DNA of 45,504 nucleotides, from contig JAGWWI010000005.1 in NCBI GenBank assembly GCA_018970465.1, positions 1 through 45,504 of the forward strand, written 5' to 3'. Positions 1 through 6,488 of the stretch are shown in pieces; the first letter of the stretch is position 1; the number at the start of each line of letters is the position of its first letter. This DNA comes from Patescibacteria group bacterium (GTDB taxonomy: Bacteria > Patescibacteriota > Minisyncoccia > Phycocordibacterales > Phycocordibacteraceae). The position numbers and the translations under genes were made by a program. Under the pieces are notes generated by a model. It searched no databases. It saw only the letters and a list, made by a program, of their open reading frames with translations, and had not been told where the DNA came from.

Positions 1-75
1 CTCTTTAATTTCTGCCACAGTATCCCTCGCCATAGTATTTCGATTCTACCGCGTTTTTTAAGTACTGTATAAAGT

Positions 76-942
76 TCAATAGCTTGGAATCGCTTTAAGC
101 ATTTCTGCAGGAGTTTTGCAGTCGATGCCCATATGCGGCCGCTCAGTGTTGTACCACTCACAGAAAACCGGAATATCTGCTGGGATGTGCATGGAGAATC
201 CTTCCTTTGGCATCTCCTCCTGCAGAGTTCGATTAAATCGTTCCAGATGGCCGTTCTCATTCGGTGAGCGTGGGTGGTTGTGGCGGTGCAACACACCACG
301 GCGCTTCACATGATCGGTGAACCATGTCTTGAACTCCGGACCATTGTCGGTTTGAATTGTTTCAATACGGAAAGAGAAATACCGTCGTGTCTTGTCGAAG
401 AAGCGGGTTGAGACAACAGCATTGGCTTTGTCGCTCGCCATGGCGTATCCCGTGCGGGAGTACACATCGAGAGCTGTATAGACATATCGTTTGACACCGT
501 CTGCACCAAAAAAGTGAACCGTATCCATCTCCACCAGTGCTCCAGGATGGTCGGCTTCCGGGCGTGGTGGGTACCTCCTCGTCTTCGCCCAGGCACTCTT
601 GCGCTTGAGCGGTGCACAGTACGTGCTGATGATACGCTTGACCGATGAGAGCGAGACAACCACCTCTTCTCGCTTCAAGAGTGCATGTACCACGATGGCA
701 CAGCGCCTGACCTCGAGACGCTTGGCGATGATCTTTGCGCGCAGCTCCGGGGACATCGCCCGAGGAGATTTCTTTGGCACTGGTGACAGGGTGTCTGCGG
801 TCGTGCGATGACTCCACTTCACGATCGCACCTTGGGTGTATCCCAGGTGCCGGGCGACCTTTCTGGTCGACCAGCCCTGTTTCAACAGCTCTCTCGCTTT
901 CCTGCGTACCTCGGGAAGTTTTTCATTGGTTGTGTATGCCAT
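76..942 (-). CDS. IS481-like DDE transposase (N-terminal HTH + integrase core)
   Basis: Protein from internal Met MAYTTNEKLPEVRRKARELLKQGWSTRKVARHLGY; DDE core LVEMDTVHFFGADG...YTALDVYSRTGYA...IQTDNGPEF...NGHLERFNRTLQEE...WYNTERPHMGI. Confidence 0.9.
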   Translation of the reverse strand: MAYTTNEKLPEVRRKARELLKQGWSTRKVARHLGYTQGAIVKWSHRTTADTLSPVPKKSPRAMSPELRAKIIAKRLEVRRCAIVVHALLKREEVVVSLSSVKRIISTYCAPLKRKSAWAKTRRYPPRPEADHPGALVEMDTVHFFGADGVKRYVYTALDVYSRTGYAMASDKANAVVSTRFFDKTRRYFSFRIETIQTDNGPEFKTWFTDHVKRRGVLHRHNHPRSPNENGHLERFNRTLQEEMPKEGFSMHIPADIPVFCEWYNTERPHMGIDCKTPAEMLKAIPSY

Positions 943-983
943 ATGCCTTGGGTGATTCCAAGGTATTGAACCATTACGAGGGC

Positions 984-1011
984 TTGACAAAGTCTGCGGG
1001 TCATGTATACT
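984..1011 (+). promoter_or_regulatory. Sigma70-like promoter TTGACA-N16-TATACT reading into the RNA/ORF array
   Basis: ttgaca at 984-989, tatact at 1006-1011, 16-nt spacer; divergent from the transposase gene. Confidence 0.65.
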
Positions 1012-1062
1012 GCTGGCATTCGATAGTTGATCCTTGGAAGCGGGAGAAGAAGACAATCTTTA

Positions 1063-1136
1063 GAGGAGAGAGTCTTGAGCGGCCGAACGGCCCTCAACGC
1101 AACCAATCGGTCCAGAACAGGCGATTGGCTCTCCTC
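1063..1136 (+). ncRNA. Three-way-junction-like structured element near the 5' end of the array
   Basis: Closing helix GAGGAGAG(1063-1070)/CTCTCCTC(1129-1136) encloses TTGAGcGGCCgaacGGCCcTCAA (1075-1097) and CCAATCG(1103-1109)/CGATTGG(1122-1128). Confidence 0.5.
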
Positions 1137-1550
1137 GAGAGCTAGTCGCCTTTTTCGTTGGTAGAAGCCGGTCGGCGAGAGCAGCATATTGATTGCGTCG
1201 CCACCGCCTTCTCTCAGAGAAAGAGAGGTGTACATCCGAGGTCAGCCCGTCGTCGCACAAGGCTATGGCAGGGCACAGTGAGGACATCGGTTGCCGGGGA
1301 GGACGTAAACCACCCTCGCCGGCAAAAATGTCCTCGCAGAAGGGGAAGACGCTTGACACACGCATAGGCAGAACAGGAGTACGCGGAACAATGCTCCCGC
1401 AAGGGACGACCGCAATGTAATTCCTCTTCTCCGGCAGGATGGCCGCGCGAGGTTGCCGACACTACCGCGCACTCGCCGCCATCGTGCTGGAAGGAGGGCT
1501 CACATGTCGTGACCCGTGCCCGCTCCGGCGGAAAAAGAGAGGAAACAAAA

Positions 1551-1742
1551 ATGCTGCAGATTAGCACTCATACGTCCCGTCAGCTCGAAGCCCAGGCGAC
1601 CAAGTTTTTGGTCGCGCATGGCGCCTCGCCAGACGGGCGGTCACTGGACACGTTCGATCGCCGCCAGGCGACGTTCGAACGCCGGTTGGCGTTCGCCGCA
1701 GTCCGTGGGGCCGCTGACTTCTTGGTGGCCGAAGAAGAGTAG
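1551..1742 (+). CDS. Hypothetical protein, array ORF1
   Basis: MLQISTHTSRQLEAQATKFLVAHGASPDGRSLDTFDRRQATFERRLAFAAVRGAADFLVAEEE; hairpin-rich coding sequence (GCGACCAAgtttTTGGTCGC, CGAACGCCggttGGCGTTCG). Confidence 0.45.
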   Translation: MLQISTHTSRQLEAQATKFLVAHGASPDGRSLDTFDRRQATFERRLAFAAVRGAADFLVAEEE

Positions 1743-1788
1743 CGTATTTCGGGAGAGCAGAGCTCCCAAGTCAATTCTCCGCGAGAGT

Positions 1789-1883
1789 GGCGAGGCAGCG
1801 ATTGGTTATCGTTGTTGTCGCCGCCCCTCTTGAGTTCATCATCGCGTATGATGGGTTCAAGAGGGGAATGTGCGCAAGCACAT
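1789..1883 (+). ncRNA. Repeated three-hairpin leader RNA, copy 1
   Basis: H1 GGCGA..AGCGAT/ATCGTT..TCGCC; H2 CCCCTCTTGA-gtt-CATCAT/ATGATG-ggt-TCAAGAGGGG; H3 ATGTGC-gcaa-GCACAT. Confidence 0.75.
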
Positions 1884-1971
1884 GAACCTGAACTTCTTCC
1901 CAGACGAGCGATGGTCGCTGTCTGGTTATGTTCAACAAGCCGTATGGATGCCTGTGGGCACACGGTTAGAG

Positions 1972-2499
1972 ATGGAGTTCGAAATGTTCAAAGGCATGCT
2001 GACCATCGACATGGCCGAGGGCGCCGGGATCGCCTGGGCCGCGCAGGCCCGTGCAACTTTCGCGGATGCCTGGGCGGATGCCCAGGCGCTCCGGGTCGCG
2101 CCCTACGAAAAGGGCGTACCAGGCGTCCAGCCCGTCGAGGACATCTCGGCAGGGGCTCGGTACTTCGGCTTCGCGATCGCCGACGGGATGTTCCCGTCCG
2201 GTTGCAACGCCGTTCGCCGGGCGCTTTCGGTTGAGGAGGTTACGAGCCTTCTCGCCGAACCGTTTGTCTCGTGCTGCAATCCGCAGCACCGGACGAGCCT
2301 CGATGCGGCGCGTCGCCGATTCGGCCTCGAGATCCCGGTGCCCGAAAAAGCACAGATGGTCTCGCTCAAGGCCGGCGACGAAGTCGTCGTCATGAGCGTT
2401 CGCGGCCTGCCTCGGCTCGAGGAAAATCGTCACGAGTATACCGAAGAGGAGATCGCGCGAGCGACCTTCGTCTTCGGCCTCTGGACGGTCGTCTCATAG
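1972..2499 (+). CDS. DUF1874 / STIV B116-like protein (AcrIII-1/Crn2 ring-nuclease superfamily), array ORF2
   Basis: C-terminal part ALSVEEVTSLLAEPFVSCCNPQHRTSLDAARRRFGLEIPVPEKAQMVSLKAGDEVVVMSVRGLPRLEENRHEYTEEEIARATFVFGLW follows the family pattern FVS..H..T...L....G.E.PV......L..GD..VV......LP......T.EE.....F.FGL. Start chosen at the Met after the leader (ORF open from 1870). Confidence 0.6.
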   Translation: MEFEMFKGMLTIDMAEGAGIAWAAQARATFADAWADAQALRVAPYEKGVPGVQPVEDISAGARYFGFAIADGMFPSGCNAVRRALSVEEVTSLLAEPFVSCCNPQHRTSLDAARRRFGLEIPVPEKAQMVSLKAGDEVVVMSVRGLPRLEENRHEYTEEEIARATFVFGLWTVVS

Positions 2500-2516
2500 T
2501 TCTTTCTAAGGGCCTG

Positions 2517-2609
2517 ATGGGGAGCCTGACTATAAATCCCCATGCCTTTTGAGCACAGGATCATACAACGTGATCGTGGATTCAAAAGGAATGTGTGCAA
2601 GCACATTCC
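2517..2609 (+). ncRNA. Repeated three-hairpin leader RNA, copy 2
   Basis: H1 ATGGGGA/TCCCCAT; H2 CCTTTTGA-gca-...-gat-TCAAAAGG (compensatory C-G to T-A versus copy 1); H3 GGAATGTG/CACATTCC. Confidence 0.75.
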
Positions 2610-2739
2610 CGTTCAACGCCTTTTTCTTCCGGCGAAGTGGAGGACCTCATTGGCCAGGCGAGCGATGGTCGCTGCTTGGCTACGTGCAACAAGCCGTGGG
2701 GTGCGCAAGGCGCACGCGGCTAAATCGGGAGTGTGAGTA

Positions 2740-3147
2740 ATGAAGATAGAAGAAATTCGGGCCGCTTGCATCACGGCTGGTTTTGGGGAAGAGGAGGTAG
2801 CGGACAGCATCCGCTACACTCTCACGGAAACGCCTGACGGGGCATCGATGACTACGGGTGACCGGCTTGACCTCGTGCCCGTCACCACGGACGAGCTCGG
2901 AGCCGTCTTGGCTCGGGCGGCCCAGGTCGGCTTTGCCGAGGCCTGGACGGAACTCGTCGAGACCCGCATCTACGGCAGCCTCGAGGCTGCCGACGCTGCC
3001 AAGCATCAGGCGGCGGCAGACGTAGCCGCGTACGAAGCGGCCGTGGCCAACGGCACCCACGTGCCGTTTGGTGGCTACCACATCAACCGGCCGGCAGAGC
3101 GCGGGCGGTTGGAGGACCTCGGCCATCTGGGGGGCCACCGCGATTAA
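2740..3147 (+). CDS. Hypothetical protein, array ORF3
   Basis: MKIEEIRAACITAGFGEEEVADSIRYTLTETPDG..., preceded by gggag; contains perfect palindrome GGCAGCCTCGAGGCTGCC. Confidence 0.6.
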   Translation: MKIEEIRAACITAGFGEEEVADSIRYTLTETPDGASMTTGDRLDLVPVTTDELGAVLARAAQVGFAEAWTELVETRIYGSLEAADAAKHQAAADVAAYEAAVANGTHVPFGGYHINRPAERGRLEDLGHLGGHRD

Positions 3148-3175
3148 CCCCGACCTCAAGCAGGACAAGTTCTTT

Positions 3176-3316
3176 CGCCCGCGAGCGCGGCAATGCGCTC
3201 GCGGGCGGAGCGAGACCTCCGCTTACATGGTCTCGGATGGCGTCGACCTCGGTCGGCGCCCCATCTTGAGCGCATCATTTTCGAATGGTGAATTCAAGAG
3301 GGGAGGACGCCTCTCG
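3176..3316 (+). ncRNA. Extended structured leader: duplicated 5' module + three-hairpin leader copy 3
   Basis: CGCCCGCGAGCGC/GCGCTCGCGGGCG 13-bp hairpin; CGAGACC/GGTCTCG; H1 GGCGTCGACC/GGTCGGCGCC; H2 CCATCTTGA-gcg-CATCATTT/GAATGGTG-aat-TCAAGAGG; H3 GGGAGG/CCTCTC. Confidence 0.8.
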
Positions 3317-3507
3317 TTGGTCTGGTGACCTAAGGGGCCCTTGTGCCCGGCGAGTGTTTTTGCATCCTCTCCGACCTACCGCAAGAGAGCGGATTACGGC
3401 CCGCGTGTACCTCGCAACGAGGAGCGCGGTAATGTTCAACAGGAGTCGCGATGGGCCAGAGCGCCGCGCGGTTCCATAGTGCCCTAATGGGGCGAAGGAC
3501 GCGAGAA

Positions 3508-3984
3508 ATGACGATGACGAAGATCCGTGGTATTTTCATGCGATTCGCAGGTCAAGACGGCCTCGAGACCGCGTTGTACGCGGTTGCCGAGGCGTTCGGG
3601 TCGCTCGGCGGCGGCGGGTCATGCGCCCGCCACGCCGACGAGGCGCTCCGGCGCCGCATCGCATCGGCGGTTGCCGCCGCCGCCGTGGGCAACGGCAGCC
3701 TCCGGGCGGTCCGAGACGCTTTACAGGCGGCGGTGCCGCGCTGCGAGTGGGCCGCCGCCGTCACGGCGGAGGTCGAGAAGAACGGGGTGGTCCACCTGGC
3801 GGTGGTCACCTCAATGGGAAGTGCCGTGCGGGTAACGCACGGCGACTCGGGCGACGCCGAAATCTTCGTAGATTTCGGCGTCGCCGGCAGTGCGCGGCGA
3901 GCAGAGCTAACGCTCGCGGCGATCGAGCGGGAGGGCATTACGCCCTCTCGGATCGTCCGCTTGCCGCAGTATGTGGTTCTTTAA
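3508..3984 (+). CDS. Hypothetical protein, array ORF4
   Basis: MTMTKIRGIFMRFAGQDGLETALYAVAEAFGS...; contains 12-bp perfect hairpin GACGCCGAAATC/GATTTCGGCGTC. Confidence 0.55.
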   Translation: MTMTKIRGIFMRFAGQDGLETALYAVAEAFGSLGGGGSCARHADEALRRRIASAVAAAAVGNGSLRAVRDALQAAVPRCEWAAAVTAEVEKNGVVHLAVVTSMGSAVRVTHGDSGDAEIFVDFGVAGSARRAELTLAAIEREGITPSRIVRLPQYVVL

Positions 3985-4014
3985 CAGGCTGAGATTGCCT
4001 GGCTATAAAATCTC

Positions 4015-4101
4015 GGGGCGAGCGCGTGATTCAACCAACGCGCTCGCCTCCCTGACTGGGCCCATTGCGATGGGAATTCGCGGTGGACCCTGAGGGGAGA
4101 A
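4015..4101 (+). ncRNA. Duplicated structured module II, copy a
   Basis: GGCGAGCGCGT/ACGCGCTCGCC hairpin followed by near-invariant cctccctgactgggcccattgcgatgggaattcgcggtgg and ..ctgaggggagaa. Confidence 0.7.
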
Positions 4102-4235
4102 GGAAACATGCTTTGAATTCGAGCGCCAGAGCGGCGCGGGGATACAAGTGGCTCTCAGCGCCGGCAGCTGCACGTGTCGGGGAAACGTCGCTGCGGGGCG
4201 CATACCGCAGCAAACCACAAGACGAAGGAGGAACC

Positions 4236-4283
4236 ATGTTCCCATACCTCTGGCCGATAGGGCATGGTCCCAAGCGATTATGA
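4236..4283 (+). CDS. Putative 15-aa micro-ORF MFPYLWPIGHGPKRL
   Basis: Strong Shine-Dalgarno gaaggagg 5 nt before ATG; TGA stop; lies between module II and leader copy 4. Confidence 0.35.
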   Translation: MFPYLWPIGHGPKRL

Positions 4284-4311
4284 CCCCCTGTCCATCATAC
4301 AGGCCAAACTT

Positions 4312-4394
4312 GGCGCCGCTACGCGGCGCCCCTTCTTGAGCACACGATCATGCGATCGCGGATTCAAGAAGGGAGATTGCATGGTGCAACTCCC
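4312..4394 (+). ncRNA. Repeated three-hairpin leader RNA, copy 4
   Basis: H1 GGCGCCGC-tac-GCGGCGCC; H2 CCTTCTTGA-gca-...-gat-TCAAGAAGG; H3 GGGAG-a-TTGCA-tgg-TGCAA-CTCCC. Confidence 0.8.
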
Positions 4395-4466
4395 TGTCTG
4401 CCTTCGGGCAGGCGTGGCTGCGAGCCACATAACCTCGAAGTCGCTGCGAGCGGCAAGGAGCGCAAG

Positions 4467-4913
4467 ATGCAGATTCGTAAGATAGGTTCGGCTGGTTCAA
4501 TTCAGGGCACGGATCATTTCGATCCGTGGTGCCTGACCGTCCGGGCCATGGATTTGGCCCCGGATGTGACCTGGATCGGCCTCGCCGGCCTCGGCGAGCA
4601 ATGGAAAGGGTCCCGAGTAATCGGGACCGTCCAAGGGAATGGCGACCGGGTCATGTGCCCGGCGCACACGCCGTTGGAGGTAGTGAATTACCTCCAGATC
4701 CACCTGGAGATCGTATTCACTCGCTGGGCGGGCGTGAGGAACGAAGAGGATGCTCCCCAGCATCCTCTAGACTGCCTGTCGCCCCGCTATGGGGCGATAT
4801 TCGAGGAGGAGTCCGGCGGCAAGCGTCGCTGGATCATCGTGACCGGCCACCCGCATTCGCAGGAAACCGCGAATGCGGCCGCACAGATCGCGGTCACTCG
4901 GATGGGGGAGTAA
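4467..4913 (+). CDS. Hypothetical protein, array ORF5
   Basis: MQIRKIGSAGSIQGTDHFDPWCLTVRAMDLAPDV..., SD aaggag; coding sequence is a near-continuous run of hairpins. Confidence 0.6.
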   Translation: MQIRKIGSAGSIQGTDHFDPWCLTVRAMDLAPDVTWIGLAGLGEQWKGSRVIGTVQGNGDRVMCPAHTPLEVVNYLQIHLEIVFTRWAGVRNEEDAPQHPLDCLSPRYGAIFEEESGGKRRWIIVTGHPHSQETANAAAQIAVTRMGE

Positions 4914-4914
4914 A

Positions 4915-5319
4915 ATGGAGGACCACGACTTCAGGACTTTGAGAGCCCTGATATGCGGTAGAGACGACCCCGTCTCTACCGCAGTACGTGTCTACGTAGA
5001 CACGTACTGGTACTCCCTCGAACGGGGGGCCGAAAATGCCTACAAGGATGTCTTCCTCCCCTGGTGGGACGCCGAAGCGACGTCCCACGGCGGGTGGTGG
5101 TCGCCAGCTGCGCTGGCGGTCTCCGCGATAGCCGGCTCCGGGGCAGGGTACCCCCATGCTGCCGTAATGACGGCAGCATGGTTTCCCGAGTACTTTGCCC
5201 GGGAGGCCACGGAACTGGTGGTCTCGTACATCCTGGGAGAAAAGGATGTGCGAGATCGTCTAAACCCAGACAGTCCCTACAATAAGAGACGTCTGGGGAG
5301 AAGCCCGATGGACGGGTGA
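4915..5319 (+). CDS. Hypothetical protein, array ORF6 (translationally coupled to ORF5)
   Basis: MEDHDFRTLRALICGRDDPVSTAVRVYVDTYWYSLERG...; starts 1 nt after the ORF5 stop. Confidence 0.55.
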   Translation: MEDHDFRTLRALICGRDDPVSTAVRVYVDTYWYSLERGAENAYKDVFLPWWDAEATSHGGWWSPAALAVSAIAGSGAGYPHAAVMTAAWFPEYFAREATELVVSYILGEKDVRDRLNPDSPYNKRRLGRSPMDG

Positions 5320-5345
5320 CTCCGCTCTTGGGCACGTTCTTTCAT

Positions 5346-5486
5346 CCGCGAGCGCGGCAGCGCGCTCGCGGGCGGACACGAGACCTCCGCTCACACGGTC
5401 TTGGAAAGGCATCGGCTCTGCCGGTGTCCCATCTTGAGCGCTTCAGCCGCGGTTGGAGAATTCAAGAGGGGATGTGCAATCCTCTC
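5346..5486 (+). ncRNA. Extended structured leader: duplicated 5' module + three-hairpin leader copy 5
   Basis: CCGCGAGCGC/GCGCTCGCGG; CGAGACC/GGTCTTG; H1 GGCATCGGC/GCCGGTGTC; H2 CCATCTTGA-gcg-CTTCAGCC/GGTTGGAG-aat-TCAAGAGG; H3 GAGGGGAT/ATCCTCTC. Confidence 0.8.
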
Positions 5487-5489
5487 CCG

Positions 5490-5984
5490 ATGGCGGTGGA
5501 GTCATCGAGGTACACAGAAGGGCCGCCGTGGGCGGCAAACAAAATGATCAATCTGTTGTTCGACGTTGGCTGTGCTGCGCGGCGGACGAAAGACTTCGAG
5601 GTTGCGAACGCCGTGTTCGCAATCATTTTCGACTGGATGTGTGGGGGTCCAGAAATCTCGAAGGTGGATTCGAGCGATTTCGAAGATCGCTCTCTCATAG
5701 AAATTAAATATGAGACCGATAACGATTACCGGGACGAAGGGGCCTACTACGATCTTCTCAGCCTGATCTGGGGGGATCGGAGACTTGCGATCCCCGTCCC
5801 GCTCCTCACAAGAGCGGCGCTGATCGTTGCTTTGCGGCAGGGGGCTGTCCCTGTACAGAAGGGAGACTACCCTTCGGGCGCTGCGCCAGGGGGTGTTGAT
5901 GAAGACACTACGCCCGACGACTGGGCGCTCATACGGTGGCTTGGGGGAGTGCCCGACTGGGTATTACTGCCCCAGACCATCTGA
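5490..5984 (+). CDS. Hypothetical protein, array ORF7
   Basis: MAVESSRYTEGPPWAANKMINLLFDVGCAARRTKDFEVANAVFAIIFDWMCGGPEISKV...; alternative start at 5544. Confidence 0.5.
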   Translation: MAVESSRYTEGPPWAANKMINLLFDVGCAARRTKDFEVANAVFAIIFDWMCGGPEISKVDSSDFEDRSLIEIKYETDNDYRDEGAYYDLLSLIWGDRRLAIPVPLLTRAALIVALRQGAVPVQKGDYPSGAAPGGVDEDTTPDDWALIRWLGGVPDWVLLPQTI

Positions 5985-5993
5985 CAATCTCTT

Positions 5994-6080
5994 GGGGCGA
6001 GCGTGTGGTTCAACCCATGCGTTCGCCTCCCTGACTGGGCCCATTGCGATGGGAATTCGCGGTGGGTCCTGAGGGGAGAA
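5994..6080 (+). ncRNA. Duplicated structured module II, copy b
   Basis: GGCGAGCGTGTG/CATGCGTTCGCC hairpin (wobble-preserving changes versus copy a) plus the same cctccctgactgggcccattgcgatgggaattcgcggtgg block. Confidence 0.7.
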
Positions 6081-6262
6081 AAATTGTTTCGATGACAGTA
6101 CCAGTTCCAGGGGTGGGGCGAGTGCCTTATCAAACCGCCTCCTGGGATAGATATGGAAAATCCCGCCATATCGAATCTAGGGTAGGGTTCAGTGTCCCTG
6201 GAGAGACACAGCGCGTCGATAAAGTCATCTATAGCGCCCAGGTCTCCAAAACACCACTCAGT

Positions 6263-6342
6263 GGCGATTGTCTCCGGATAATCGCCGCTCCTTTTGAGCG
6301 CATCATGGCAATGGTGAATTCAAGAGGGGGATGGGCGATCCC
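6263..6342 (+). ncRNA. Repeated three-hairpin leader RNA, copy 6
   Basis: H1 GGCGATT/AATCGCC; H2 CTCCTTTTGA-gcg-CATCAT/ATGGTG-aat-TCAAGAGGGG; H3 GGGAT/ATCCC; no convincing downstream ORF. Confidence 0.7.
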
Positions 6343-6488
6343 TGATAAGCCCCTGCGGGGCTGTGGGCTGTGGCTGGTGCGGGGCGGCGGGCGTGAGAAA
6401 AAACTCTCTCCTCTAACCGCTTGGCGCCCCCGCAGCTGCGGCCCGTAGCCCCGCGGGGAGTTATCTGGGTGAAATGGTGAATACAAGA

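Noticed and set aside
1789-6342. Integron attC-like cassette array
   Set aside because: The one-site-per-ORF layout and folded sites are reminiscent, but there are no GTTRRRY/RYYYAAC core sites and no tyrosine integrase in the window. The hairpins precede rather than follow the ORFs.
1824-6342. CRISPR array
   Set aside because: Repeats are too far apart (hundreds of bp), vary in sequence while conserving pairing, and are separated by ORFs; no cas genes are present.
6044-6448. 134-aa ORF overlapping module IIb and leader copy 6
   Set aside because: It reads straight through two structured RNA modules and has no recognisable protein; more likely noncoding.
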